Positions 43,205 through 54,147 of a stretch of 64,000 nt of DNA are shown here, one piece after another; within the stretch, counting starts at the first letter, position 1; each line of letters begins with the position of its first letter. The DNA is from Roseimaritima multifibrata. GTDB lineage: Bacteria > Planctomycetota > Planctomycetia > Pirellulales > Pirellulaceae. The stretch covers positions 1,240,001 to 1,304,000 of the forward strand of contig NZ_CP036262.1 in NCBI RefSeq assembly GCF_007741495.1, in the 5' to 3' direction. A model generated the notes under the pieces. The model was not told the DNA's origin. It worked only from the letters and a program-made list of their open reading frames with translations, and did no database searches. The position numbers were made by a program, and so were the translations under genes.

Positions 43205-43954
43205 CTACTTGCCGATCATGCTTAGCAGGCTGCGGACGCTGCGGAAGGTTTCTGCCATGGTTAGTTTGCTGTCCCCTTCGGTGCGGTCGTGGAAGGTGAT
43301 GGGGATTTCTGCGAACTTGGCTCCGTTGCGATGCAGGCCCAGCAGCAGTTCTTCCAGCATTGCGTAACCGTCGCTCTTGAGGGCACCGGCGGGAAGTTTG
43401 GCTAGAGTCGCCATCCGGTAGCAGCGGAGGGCTCCGCTGGAATCCTTGACCGGCAGTTTTAACGCGCGGGTGGCGAAACTGTTGACCATCCGGCTCATCA
43501 GTTTCCGGCGGAGCGGCCAGCCTTCGATTTTGCCGCCCGCGACATAACGTGAACCGACGACGACGTCTGCTGGCGGGTCGGTTGCCAAAGCGGCGTCAAG
43601 CAAACGTGGAAGGTCCTCGGGCGAATGGCTGAGGTCTCCGTCTAGGTTCAGCAAAAATTCGTACTTCCCTTGGTGACCGAACTGGATTCCGGCGCGAAGT
43701 GCACTGCCTAGGCCTCGCTCGTCCTTGCGGACCAGGACATGCAGTCGAGGTTCGGATTCGGCTGCCGATTCGGCCCAGGTCCCCGTTCCGTCTGGCGAAT
43801 CGTCATCGACGACAAGCAGATCGGCCTTGGGAAGTGCAGCCAAAATACGAGGGAGCAGCCGAGGCAGATTTTCCCGCTCGTTGTAAGTGCAGACAACGAC
43901 CAGAGTTTTGGGCGATGGGGCCGCGGTCGACGGAGGAGCATTACTGGTGGAAAT
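43205..43954 (-). CDS. family 2 glycosyltransferase, dolichol-phosphate-mannose-synthase-like
   Basis: The enzyme would transfer a sugar from a nucleotide donor to polyprenyl phosphate or a related acceptor on the cytoplasmic face. The family's N-terminal strand VVVCTYNERENLPRLL is encoded upstream of the first conventional start (TTG at 43843), without a stop. In that open frame (bounded by a TGA just upstream) there is no ATG, GTG or TTG, only ATT at 43954 and CTG at about 43900. I therefore use ATT, which would give 249 residues. Other motifs are LLVVDDDSPDGTG, NLDGDLSHSPEDLP (the DxD-type site), VVVGSRYVAGG, and SSGALRCYRMATL with EIPITFHDRTEGDSKL at the end. No membrane segment is present. 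Confidence 0.85.
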   Translation of the reverse strand: MSTSNAPPSTAAPSPKTLVVVCTYNERENLPRLLPRILAALPKADLLVVDDDSPDGTGTWAESAAESEPRLHVLVRKDERGLGSALRAGIQFGHQGKYEFLLNLDGDLSHSPEDLPRLLDAALATDPPADVVVGSRYVAGGKIEGWPLRRKLMSRMVNSFATRALKLPVKDSSGALRCYRMATLAKLPAGALKSDGYAMLEELLLGLHRNGAKFAEIPITFHDRTEGDSKLTMAETFRSVRSLLSMIGK

Positions 43955-44157
43955 GGGGAATTCTCAAATTGAAATAAGCACGAAAGCAAAACGCCAAGCG
44001 TAACAACTTAAATATCGGATCGGATTGTGGGAAGTGAAGATAGGTGATTTGCGGAGAGGGTGCCGGTCTTTCGGAATGTTCTGCATTTTCCGAAAGAATC
44101 GGTCCGATCAGTTGTATAGCAAGCGGTAGAACCTCGTCATCGTTAAAGGGATTGAAT

Positions 44158-44961
44158 ATGCTCCGCCCCGCAAACCTAATTCTCTCATCGTTCCTCTTGG
44201 GAACGCTGTTTTCGTTTGGACTTCCAGCGGTAACCGTCCAAGCACAGGACTGGCCGGCATTGCATGTCGGAGCGAAGAAAATTCCAGCCGTGAAAACCGC
44301 CTCGGCAACCGAACCTTCGGCTAGCCAACTCGCACCGACGCGAATGGTCTCGGCCCGGTCCACACCGCGGCTCCGGGACGTGCAGGCTGAGCAGCCGAGT
44401 CACGAATCGCAGATTGAACAGGTGAACTACCATCGTTCGGTTGGTTCAGCGGCCCCTAGCTGTGGTTGTGAGGACTGCCGCCCTGCCCCGCGTTTGCGGA
44501 CTGCGGTCCAAAATTGCGGATGCGGAAGCTGTCAGCTCGGTGGGCCACCATGTCGGGCTCCACTGCGTCGGCTGATGTTGCCGCCGAATCCGATCTACTG
44601 TGTTCTGGACAAAGTCGCTGGTGGAGTGGAGTGCGTGCTGGGGCTTTCCCCAAATTGCCGCGTGGGACGATGTGCTCTTCCCGGTGGCGGCGATTGTGGT
44701 TGTGATACTGGCGGATGTGATTCGATGGGCTGTGATTGTGGGGATTCTGGGCGAGACGCCCATCCGGCGACTTTGCTCCCGGTTCCGAAACCGCATCCCA
44801 CGATGGCACCGATGCCACCATCGACAGAGAAGGCGGTGGAGGAAATTCAACATCTGCCAGCTCCGATCGTTCCCGATCGCTTGAAAGATCCTTTCAAGGA
44901 TGATCAAGCTTGGATTCCGGGTAGCGATCGTACGATTCAGCGAAGTGCGTATTACGAATAG
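44158..44961 (+). CDS. exported Cys-rich protein
   Basis: Starting at ATG 44158 (preceded by AAAGGG), the 267-residue product has a signal peptide (ending TVQAQD, about residue 29). A Ser/Thr/Arg-rich stretch (40-110) is followed by a Cys-rich core with CGCEDC, CGCGSC, CRAPL, CVLDK, CVLGL, CRVGRC and the cluster CGCDTGGCDSMGCDCG. Many Cys-Gly-Cys and Cys-x-x-Cys units occur in about 100 residues, suggesting metal binding or extensive disulfide bonds. A Pro-rich tail (PVPKPHPTMAPMPPS) ends the chain. The function is unknown; related planctomycete envelope proteins are known to be rich in cystine. The gene is divergent from the glycosyltransferase gene. Confidence 0.8.
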   Translation: MLRPANLILSSFLLGTLFSFGLPAVTVQAQDWPALHVGAKKIPAVKTASATEPSASQLAPTRMVSARSTPRLRDVQAEQPSHESQIEQVNYHRSVGSAAPSCGCEDCRPAPRLRTAVQNCGCGSCQLGGPPCRAPLRRLMLPPNPIYCVLDKVAGGVECVLGLSPNCRVGRCALPGGGDCGCDTGGCDSMGCDCGDSGRDAHPATLLPVPKPHPTMAPMPPSTEKAVEEIQHLPAPIVPDRLKDPFKDDQAWIPGSDRTIQRSAYYE

Positions 44962-44995
44962 TCGCCAGCTAGCGATTTAGGTAACGCCAATCGTC

Positions 44996-46720
<1,725 letters not shown>

Positions 46721-46890
46721 GGTCAGCAGTTGGTTGGGAGGCGGCGAATGAGCGTACGTATGGACTGAGATGAGTGGACTGGGGGGGCTTTTCGTTTTAT
46801 GGCACAATGCTCTCTTCTGCAATCATGACTCCCTGCTGCAAGCATGTCCTTTTGCAAACACCGATTCCCTGCAAACACTGACCGACTGAT

Positions 46891-48471
46891 ATGCGCCCAA
46901 TCGAAATCTACGACACGACTCTCCGCGATGGGACCCAAGGCGAAGGGATTAGCTTTTCCCTGCAGGATAAACTGAATATTGCCAAGCGTTTAGGTGAAAT
47001 GGGGATCCAGTTCATCGAAGGTGGATATCCCCTTTCAAATGAAAAGGATACCGCGTTTTTCCAAGAAGTTCGGAAACTGGACCTGGGCGACGCCAAAGTC
47101 TGTGCGTTTGGCATGACCCGCCGGCGAAGCATGAAAGCGGCTGACGACCCCGGCATGAAGGCGTTGCTGGCTGCGGAGACCCCGGTTTGCACCATGGTCG
47201 GAAAAAGCTGGGATTTTCAGGCGACCGAAGTTCTCGGGGCGACGCTGGACGAAAATCTGGCGATGATCGGTGAGAGCGTTGCATTTTTAAAGCAACAGCG
47301 AGACGTTATCTTCGATGCCGAACATTTCTTCGACGGCTGGAAAGCCAATCCCGATTACGCGATGAAAACGCTGGATGCGGCCGTCCAGGGCGGCGCGGGC
47401 TGGGTCGTGCTGTGCGATACCAACGGCGGGACCCTCCCGGAAGAGGTCGCCATGGCCGTCGCCAAAGTGAAGGAACTGTTCAAAGACCGTTCGGTGGTGG
47501 TCGGGATTCACTGCCATAACGATAGTGAACTGGCCGTTGCCAATTCGCTCGCGGCGGTCGATGCCGGTGCCGATCAAGTCCAGGGGACCATCAACGGAAT
47601 CGGCGAACGTTGTGGGAATGTCGACCTGATCTCGGTGATCGCTAACCTGGCGATCAAAAAGAAGGGATACCAAGTACTCGGCGGTCGCCCACTGACCCAG
47701 TTAACGGAACTGAGTCGTTTCGTTTATGAAACGGCAAACCTGCAATGGCGAAACGGACAACCGTTTGTTGGGCAGAGCGCATTTGCCCACAAAGGAGGGA
47801 TGCACGTCCACGCGATCAATAAAGCAGCCAGCACGTACGAGCATATCGACCCCGCCGTGGTCGGGAATGAACGTCGCATCTTGGTCAGTGAACTAAGTGG
47901 CCGCAGCAATATCATTGCCCTGACCAGCAAGGATAATTTGCAAGATGACAAAGAATTGATGAACCGAATCCTTGCGGAAGTGGTCCGTTTAGAAAATCAA
48001 GGTTATCAATTTGAATCGGCGGGAGCTTCTTTTGACCTGCTGGTCAAAAGACTGGCCGGAACTTTTACAGCCCATTTTGAAACCATTAAATACCGAATCG
48101 TCGCTGGCGATCGCGATGCTCAGCACGCCGACGGTTTCGCCGAAGCGATTGTGAAATTGCAGGTGGGTGAAGAGATGTGGTTCGATGCGGCCGAAGGTCA
48201 TGGACCGGTCAACGCCCTCGATGCTGCTCTGCGAAAAGCGTTGCAAGGCACTTATCCCGAACTGGCGGAAATGCGTCTGCTTGATTTTAAAGTCCGAGTC
48301 GTCGATAGCAGTGCCGGCACGGCGGCTCATATTCGGGTCAATATTGAAAGTGGTGATTCGAATGACAGCTGGGGGACAATCGGTGTTAGCGAAAACATTA
48401 TCGAAGCCAGCTGGAAAGCCCTGGTCGACGCCTTTGAGTACAAATTGCATAAGTCCGATTCAGGGGCTTAG
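46891..48471 (+). CDS. cimA: (R)-citramalate synthase
   Basis: The enzyme condenses acetyl-CoA with pyruvate to citramalate, opening the threonine-independent route to isoleucine. The 526-residue protein has a DRE-TIM barrel starting IYDTTLRDGTQGEGISFSLQDKL, metal-site residues in GIHCHNDSELAVANSLAAVDAGA, and QSAFAHKGGMHVHAI. The C-terminal regulatory domain (about 385-520) contains YRIVAGDRDAQHADGFAEAIVKL and ends in the LeuA-type dimer region. A few points separate it from 2-isopropylmalate synthase: GEGISFSLQDKL and the long C-terminal domain. Translation and amino-acid genes follow. It is read in the same direction as valS, 115 bases away. Confidence 0.93.
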   Translation: MRPIEIYDTTLRDGTQGEGISFSLQDKLNIAKRLGEMGIQFIEGGYPLSNEKDTAFFQEVRKLDLGDAKVCAFGMTRRRSMKAADDPGMKALLAAETPVCTMVGKSWDFQATEVLGATLDENLAMIGESVAFLKQQRDVIFDAEHFFDGWKANPDYAMKTLDAAVQGGAGWVVLCDTNGGTLPEEVAMAVAKVKELFKDRSVVVGIHCHNDSELAVANSLAAVDAGADQVQGTINGIGERCGNVDLISVIANLAIKKKGYQVLGGRPLTQLTELSRFVYETANLQWRNGQPFVGQSAFAHKGGMHVHAINKAASTYEHIDPAVVGNERRILVSELSGRSNIIALTSKDNLQDDKELMNRILAEVVRLENQGYQFESAGASFDLLVKRLAGTFTAHFETIKYRIVAGDRDAQHADGFAEAIVKLQVGEEMWFDAAEGHGPVNALDAALRKALQGTYPELAEMRLLDFKVRVVDSSAGTAAHIRVNIESGDSNDSWGTIGVSENIIEASWKALVDAFEYKLHKSDSGA

Positions 48472-48586
48472 AACCAGCCGCCCAGCGATCTGATTTTTCC
48501 CTTGCGATGTTGACGTGATTGAGCCTCGTTCTGCTGAATCCTCTTAATTATTCTTCTTCTTCCCTGTTCGATCTTGTTGAACTGTC

Positions 48587-51500
48587 ATGACAGCGACCCC
48601 TTCCGATTCGTTTCCAGATGCCCAAGACATCCCCAACCGTTTTGATCATGCGGAGGTCTGCACCAAGACCTATCAAACTTGGGAAGAAGCGGGGTGTTTT
48701 CATGCGGAACCAGGTACCGGACGGCCTCCTTACACGATTGTGATCCCGCCGCCCAACGTGACGGGAGCGTTGCACCTTGGGCATGGCCTAAACAACACCT
48801 TGCAGGACGTGCTGATTCGAATGCACCGAATGCGGGGGTATGAAGCCCTGTGGATGCCGGGAACCGATCACGCTGGGATCGCGACCCAGGCGGTTGTTGA
48901 ACGGCGTCTGCAAGAGGACGAAAATAAGACGCGGCACGATCTGGGACGCGAAGCCTTGATCGAACGTATTTGGGCTTGGAAGGACCAGTATGAAGGCCGC
49001 ATTCTTGGCCAATTGAAACGGATGGGCTGCAGCTGTGACTGGCGACGGACAAGGTTCACGCTTGACGATCGTTGTGCCGCTGCGGTGCGCGTTACCTTCT
49101 TTTCGCTGTTTGCAGAACAGCTGATTTATCGTGGCAAGCGACTGGTCAACTGGGATACCTTCTTGCAGACCGCAGTGAGCGATGACGAAGTTTTTAACGA
49201 AACCGTCAAAGGGCACTTTTGGCATTTCAGCTACAAGGTGATCGATCCTAAACCAGGCGAACCAAGTTCTGTTGAAATCGCAACCACGCGTCCCGAAACG
49301 ATGTTGGGCGATACGGCGGTTGCCGTGCATCCCGATCCTAAAGGGGCGCTCGAGCGGGTCGAAAAGGAACTGCGAGAACGCCTGGCAAGTGCACCGGCAA
49401 AAGATCGTGCTGGTATCGAAGCTCAGTTAGAAGGGATCACGAAGCGTCGCACTGAATTGTTGCCACAGTTGGAACTCCTCAGCCGGATGGCTGCCGAAGG
49501 GCGTCAGCTGATGCTCCCATTGGTCGATCGGCCGATCCCGCTGATCGCTGACGAATGGGCGAAACCGGAACTGGGAAGTGGCTGCGTGAAAATCACGCCG
49601 GCTCATGACCCGAATGACTACGAAGTCGGCAAGCGGGGCGATCTGCCGATGATTAACATCTTGAATTCCGACGGGACGCTAAATGAGGCAGCCGGAAAAT
49701 ACGAAGGTTTAAATATCAAGCAAGCCCGCAAGGCCGTCGTCGCGGACCTTGATGCACTCGGTTTGTTGGGGGACATCGAAGACCGCGAAATCGAACTGCC
49801 ATACAGCGATCGTAGTAAGACGCCGATCGAACCTTATCTGGCGGACCAATGGTTCGTGAAGATGGATACGCTGGCACAGTCGGCCATGGATGCGGTCACC
49901 GATGACGAGGTTTCGATCTTCCCTCATCGCTACGAAAAAGGCTACCTCGACTGGTTAAGTGAAAAGCGTGATTGGCCGGTTAGCCGGCAACTTTGGTGGG
50001 GACACCGAATCCCGATTTGGTCCATCAGTGGAATGAACGCAGAAGAGGTCGCTGCCAAAAAGATTGCCGTGAAATCGGCAGCCGGTGACAAAGCCGACGA
50101 TGTTTCAATGCATCACGACGAAGAGCATCTTTTTGTCTGTTTGCGAAACGAAGATGCTGAATTGGAAGCGGCGATGGCTGAGCTGGGATTTGTTCAGGAT
50201 CCCGATGTTCTCGATACTTGGTTCTCGTCGGCTCTTTGGCCGCACAGTACCCTTGGCTGGCCGGAGAAGACTCCCGAACTAGAGGCTTTTTATCCGACCA
50301 ATACGTTGATCACCTCCCGCGATATTATTTCGCTGTGGGTGGCTCGAATGGTGCTGATGAGCAAACACAATTTGCAAACCATTCCGTTCCGTGAAGTCTA
50401 TATCCATCCGACGATTTTGGATGGGAATGGGGAACGGATGAGCAAGAGCAAGGGGAATGGCGTTGACCCGATCGACGTGATCGACAAGTTTGGCCCCGAT
50501 GCATTGCGGTTCGGTTTGGCTCGCTTGGCTACCGAAACGCAGGACGTTCGCCTGCCGGTCCAGTATGAATGCCCGCACTGCGAACGTCTGATCGACCAGA
50601 CGAAGAAGAATCGTTCTCTGGCGAAGATCGAGTGCCCTGAATGCAAAAAAGAGTTCGCAACGCAGTGGGCTGAATCCGCAGAGGATCTGAAAATTCCTCG
50701 TGGTGCAGTTGTCAGCGAACGTTTTGAAAACGCTCGGAACTTTGCCAACAAACTGTGGAACGCCTCCCGGTTTGTGATGATGAACATGGAAGGTTTTGAA
50801 GCGACCACATTGAAGCAGGATGAATTGAATGTGGAAGATCGGTGGTTGCTCAGTCGATTGTCGACCGTGAACCAAGCGGTGAATGAATCGCTGAAGACCT
50901 ATCAGTTCGCTGAAGCCGCTCGCTCGCTTTACGATTTCGCATGGGACGATTTTTGCAGTTTCTACGTCGAAATCGCCAAGCCTCGTTTGGCAGACCCTGC
51001 GGAGCGATCGAAGGTCCAGAATGTTTTGGCTCACGCCCTTGATCAATTGATGCGGTTACTGCATCCATTGATGCCGTTCGTGACCGAGAGTATCTGGGGA
51101 CACCTGAATGAAATTGCACCCAAACGCGGAATCAAGGAATCGGAAGTCGCTGTGCCTCTGGTAATGCGAGCGGTTTGGCCAGAACCCGCGATGTCGGACC
51201 AAGATCCTGCCATCGAGCAGCAATTCGCAAGATTCCAAGCCGTCCTTGGTGCCCTGCGAGAAATTCGCAGTCGCCAGAATATTCCCCCGAAAGAGAAGGT
51301 TCCCTTCTCCGTTCGCTGTGACGCCGCGACGGTTGAATTGCTGCAGCCGATGACCGAATACTTTGCGGCTTTGGCGGGGGCGGACGCGGTCCAGTTTGGT
51401 GACGTTGAGCCGTTCGAAACGGGAGTCCAGGTATCGGTCGCAGCCCATGACTTGGAAGTTTTTATCGACCTAGAAAAATTCATCGATGTCGAAGCGGAAC

Positions 51501-51697
51501 TGGTTCGTTTGGATAAACTACAGGAACGACTGGGGAAGCAGATCCAAGGGAAAAATGCGAAACTGTCGAATGAAAATTTCGTCAGCCGGGCTCCCGCCGA
51601 CATTGTCGCCCAGGAACGGAGTAGTCTGGAGGAGATGGAATCCCAGTTGGTAGATACCAAACAAGCCATCGAACGCCTTAAAGCGAAACTGAATTAG
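48587..51697 (+). CDS. valS: valyl-tRNA synthetase
   Basis: ValRS charges tRNA-Val and edits misactivated threonine. The 1036-residue protein is longer than E. coli ValRS (951). It has the HIGH-type HLGH at 63-66, the KMSKS-type MSKSK at 618-622 and a C-terminal coiled coil (about 970-1036). Two insertions stand out. A highly charged helical segment (about 250-305) interrupts the editing domain just after DTAVAVHPD. A four-Cys zinc-ribbon insert (Cys662, 665, 683, 686) follows the KMSKS loop. The anticodon-binding part reads ERFENARNFANKLWNASRFV. The stop overlaps the GTG of the sigma-factor gene by one base, so the two are translationally linked. Confidence 0.97.
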   Translation: MTATPSDSFPDAQDIPNRFDHAEVCTKTYQTWEEAGCFHAEPGTGRPPYTIVIPPPNVTGALHLGHGLNNTLQDVLIRMHRMRGYEALWMPGTDHAGIATQAVVERRLQEDENKTRHDLGREALIERIWAWKDQYEGRILGQLKRMGCSCDWRRTRFTLDDRCAAAVRVTFFSLFAEQLIYRGKRLVNWDTFLQTAVSDDEVFNETVKGHFWHFSYKVIDPKPGEPSSVEIATTRPETMLGDTAVAVHPDPKGALERVEKELRERLASAPAKDRAGIEAQLEGITKRRTELLPQLELLSRMAAEGRQLMLPLVDRPIPLIADEWAKPELGSGCVKITPAHDPNDYEVGKRGDLPMINILNSDGTLNEAAGKYEGLNIKQARKAVVADLDALGLLGDIEDREIELPYSDRSKTPIEPYLADQWFVKMDTLAQSAMDAVTDDEVSIFPHRYEKGYLDWLSEKRDWPVSRQLWWGHRIPIWSISGMNAEEVAAKKIAVKSAAGDKADDVSMHHDEEHLFVCLRNEDAELEAAMAELGFVQDPDVLDTWFSSALWPHSTLGWPEKTPELEAFYPTNTLITSRDIISLWVARMVLMSKHNLQTIPFREVYIHPTILDGNGERMSKSKGNGVDPIDVIDKFGPDALRFGLARLATETQDVRLPVQYECPHCERLIDQTKKNRSLAKIECPECKKEFATQWAESAEDLKIPRGAVVSERFENARNFANKLWNASRFVMMNMEGFEATTLKQDELNVEDRWLLSRLSTVNQAVNESLKTYQFAEAARSLYDFAWDDFCSFYVEIAKPRLADPAERSKVQNVLAHALDQLMRLLHPLMPFVTESIWGHLNEIAPKRGIKESEVAVPLVMRAVWPEPAMSDQDPAIEQQFARFQAVLGALREIRSRQNIPPKEKVPFSVRCDAATVELLQPMTEYFAALAGADAVQFGDVEPFETGVQVSVAAHDLEVFIDLEKFIDVEAELVRLDKLQERLGKQIQGKNAKLSNENFVSRAPADIVAQERSSLEEMESQLVDTKQAIERLKAKLN

Positions 51698-52341
51698 TGC
51701 CTGAAACTTCGACCACTCAATTAGTCGTCCATGCCAAAGCCGGTAACTCCGAAGCGTTGGGACGACTTCTTGAACGGTATCGAGGTTTCCTGCTGATGCG
51801 AGCGCATCGCTATATGGATGAACGCTTGCGTCGCCGAGTCGATCCGTCGGATGTCGTGCAGATTACGTTTCTGGAAGCACAGCGTGATTTGCACGGGTTT
51901 CGCGGGAGTAGTCCTGCCGAATTTGGGGCGTGGCTGAAGAATATTCTTCGAAACAATTTGGCCACGGCCGTCGCACAGCATGTGACGACTCAGAAACGTT
52001 CTTTGAATCGCGAGGCAAATCCGGTCCGTTCGCCGGACGCCGGTTCAGGCGAAACGCAGTGGATCGCTTCGCTGCCAGCCAAGCAGTCCAGTCCCAGCGG
52101 AAAGGCCATTCGGATGGAAACCGCTTTGGAACTGCTTTCCGCTCTGCACCAGTTACCCGAAAATCAAGCCGAGGCGATTCGCTTGCGGTACATCGAGGGG
52201 CTGACGCTGATCGAGATCGTTGAACGGATGGACAAAAGCGATACTGCGGTTGCAGGTCTGTTAAAACGCGGCCTGCAGAAATTGCGGACGTTGCTTGTCT
52301 CGCCTGATCAAGAGGGCCCCGCTGGGGCCTCGGAAATCTGA
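51697..52341 (+). CDS. ECF-type RNA polymerase sigma factor
   Basis: The 214-residue regulator would bind core RNA polymerase and direct it to specific promoters. Region 2 (about 20-90) includes LLERYRGFLLMRAHRYMDERLRRRVDPSDVVQITFLEAQR and FGAWLKNILRN. Region 4 (about 145-205) shows HQLPENQAEAIRLRYIEGLTLIEIVERMDKSDTAVAGLLKRGLQKLR. The linker is Ser/Pro-rich. This layout fits the planctomycete ECF groups with long region-2 helices. The start GTG overlaps the valS stop (TAGTG), which couples it to a housekeeping gene. No anti-sigma gene follows; the next gene on this strand is far away. Confidence 0.9.
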   Translation: MPETSTTQLVVHAKAGNSEALGRLLERYRGFLLMRAHRYMDERLRRRVDPSDVVQITFLEAQRDLHGFRGSSPAEFGAWLKNILRNNLATAVAQHVTTQKRSLNREANPVRSPDAGSGETQWIASLPAKQSSPSGKAIRMETALELLSALHQLPENQAEAIRLRYIEGLTLIEIVERMDKSDTAVAGLLKRGLQKLRTLLVSPDQEGPAGASEI

Positions 52342-52347
52342 TGCAGG

Positions 52348-53034
52348 TTACTTCGCGACCGCGGTATCTTTGAGAAGTTGTTCGACCGCTGGCACGATAT
52401 CTTTTTCGTATCCGAATCCAGCGGTCTCACCCGCGTCGACAAACTTCTTGACGATACTTCCGTCGGCTGCGTAAAGGATCACTGTCGGAATCGAACCGAT
52501 CTTCAAAGCGGCAAAAACTTCGTCGCTGGGGGTGGTGCAGATATAAGAGGGGACCGCTGCTTCCTGGGTTTCAAGGAAAGCGGTTACCGCTTCGCGATAC
52601 GATTCGGCAGGTTTGCTTTTCCGTCCGTCGTAGTCAACGTCGACGGCGATGCAAGATAATTGGTCGCCATGTTCGAGGTGCAGTTTGACCAGGCCAGGGA
52701 ATTCTTCCATGCAGGGTGGGCAGGCCAAGGACCAATAGTCGACAACCGCCGGACGGCCAAGTTTCTTAACCATTGCGCCGATTTCGTCCAAGCTGGCGAA
52801 TTCGATTTCGACAGTAGGTTTGGCTGCGGCAGCGTCCACCGCCGGAGCTGGTTCGCTTGTCGGGGATTCCGGTTCAGTCGCTTGTTCTGATTCGGCAGGT
52901 GAAGGCTGATCGGCACTGGGTTGATCGGCACTGGGTTGGCAGCCTAGCGAAATTCCTGCCAAGCCGAGTGCAAGGCAAACAAGCGAGCGACGGATCAGGC
53001 TGAGAGATGGAGCGGCAGCAAACAAGGGAGGCAC
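52348..53034 (-). CDS. TlpA-like thioredoxin-fold lipoprotein
   Basis: The 228-residue product has a signal sequence with a plausible lipid-attachment Cys32 (GISLGC), followed by a Pro/Ser/Glu/Ala-rich linker (35-72) with two direct copies of QPSADQPS. The thioredoxin-fold domain has the redox pair C105-P-P-C108 in YWSLACPPCMEEFPG, and IGSIPTVILYAADGSIV with the cis-Pro typical of the fold. It should act as a membrane-anchored thiol-disulfide oxidoreductase outside the cytoplasm, perhaps in cytochrome c maturation or oxidative repair. It is tail-to-tail with the sigma-factor gene (six bases between stops). Confidence 0.88.
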   Translation of the reverse strand: MPPLFAAAPSLSLIRRSLVCLALGLAGISLGCQPSADQPSADQPSPAESEQATEPESPTSEPAPAVDAAAAKPTVEIEFASLDEIGAMVKKLGRPAVVDYWSLACPPCMEEFPGLVKLHLEHGDQLSCIAVDVDYDGRKSKPAESYREAVTAFLETQEAAVPSYICTTPSDEVFAALKIGSIPTVILYAADGSIVKKFVDAGETAGFGYEKDIVPAVEQLLKDTAVAK

Positions 53035-53157
53035 CTATCATTTCAAGGGAGGATGGAGGTAGGAGCCTCATTCTACCATTGGACCTCGCCTGGAGTGAAC
53101 CTTAGGGAACGTGAAAGAGGTCCGTTCCCTAGGATGTTTCCATCCTCCTGTCGCAAA

Positions 53158-54075
53158 CTATCGGCCTGCTGTTAGGCCGCCTGCAGCCTCGAATAGCCGA
53201 AGAGCGTCCACGGTATCTGCAACATTGTGGACTCTTAGCACATCGATCCCTGCTGCGGCCAAAGCGAGTGACGCCCCGAGAGTTCCCGCGTCGCGGTTCT
53301 TCTCGCGGTCGTTTAGGATTTTGCCCACAAAACCTTTTCTTGAATGCCCCACCAGTATGGGCCAGCCGAGTTGAGTGAATTGCTTGGCATCACGCAACAA
53401 GGTCAGGTTGTGCTCGTGCGTTTTTCCAAAACCAATGCCGGGGTCAAGGCAGATGCGTTCGCGATTAATCCCCGCTTGCAAGCAGGCTTCGGCCCGCTGC
53501 AAAAGGTATTGGCATATCTCCTCGGTAATGTTGTCGTAGTGCGGGGCGTCTTGCATGGTGGCGGGAGTCCCTTGGCAGTGCATGACACAGACACCCGCAT
53601 CGGTCCGGGCAGCGGTCGCTGCCATGTCGGGATCCCCCTCCAACCCTGAAACGTCATTGATGATTTCCGCGCCAAGATCGATTGCGGCAGCCGCCACGAC
53701 CGCCTTGGATGTGTCGATTGAAATGGGAATCGATACACGGTTCTGTAAACGCTCTAGGACCGGAGTGACTCGGCGGAGTTCTTCGTCACCGGCAACCGGT
53801 GAACTATAGGGACGAGTGCTTTCGCCGCCGATATCGAGGATGCCGGCGCCAGCGTCTTCCATCCGCAGGGCAGCCTCAACTGCGTCGGCGACCCCAGAGT
53901 GTTGTCCGCCGTCGGAAAAACTATCCGGAGTCAGGTTCAGGATGCCCATGACAATAGGAAGCGTTTGCCGCTGCAGGGACCGCGTGCGCAGTCGCCACAG
54001 AACGTTGGACGTTGGTGGGGTAGAAGGAGCGGCCACGAATTGTCTTGTCCGAAGTATTGGTGATTTTGTCAGCAA
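53158..54075 (-). CDS. folP: dihydropteroate synthase
   Basis: The 305-residue enzyme joins 6-hydroxymethyl-dihydropterin diphosphate with p-aminobenzoate in folate synthesis and is the sulfonamide target. The pterin-binding barrel shows PIVMGILNLTPDSFSDGG, ILDIGGESTRP, INDVSGLEGDP, VMHCQGTP, RICLDPGIGFGKTHEHN and LVGHSRKGFVG. The N-terminal 40 residues before the core have no counterpart in most homologues. The TTG at 54075 is the longest start; a GTG at 54036 would trim 13 residues. The gene is on the same strand as the membrane-protein run upstream, with 72 bases between. Confidence 0.94.
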   Translation of the reverse strand: MLTKSPILRTRQFVAAPSTPPTSNVLWRLRTRSLQRQTLPIVMGILNLTPDSFSDGGQHSGVADAVEAALRMEDAGAGILDIGGESTRPYSSPVAGDEELRRVTPVLERLQNRVSIPISIDTSKAVVAAAAIDLGAEIINDVSGLEGDPDMAATAARTDAGVCVMHCQGTPATMQDAPHYDNITEEICQYLLQRAEACLQAGINRERICLDPGIGFGKTHEHNLTLLRDAKQFTQLGWPILVGHSRKGFVGKILNDREKNRDAGTLGASLALAAAGIDVLRVHNVADTVDALRLFEAAGGLTAGR

Positions 54076-54147
54076 ATAAATGCCAGGTTTTGCTTGTCCC
54101 CAGCTCTGGTGGGACTTTGTTTCCGCCTGCGAACGCTAACCGAACGC

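Noticed and set aside
43708-43989. 93-codon minus-strand frame at the 5' end of the glycosyltransferase gene
   Set aside because: It is out of frame with the conserved CTYNEREN segment. It was considered as evidence of a frameshift but has no glycosyltransferase motif itself.
50279-51046. 255-codon minus-strand frame opposite valS
   Set aside because: It is a shadow of valS.
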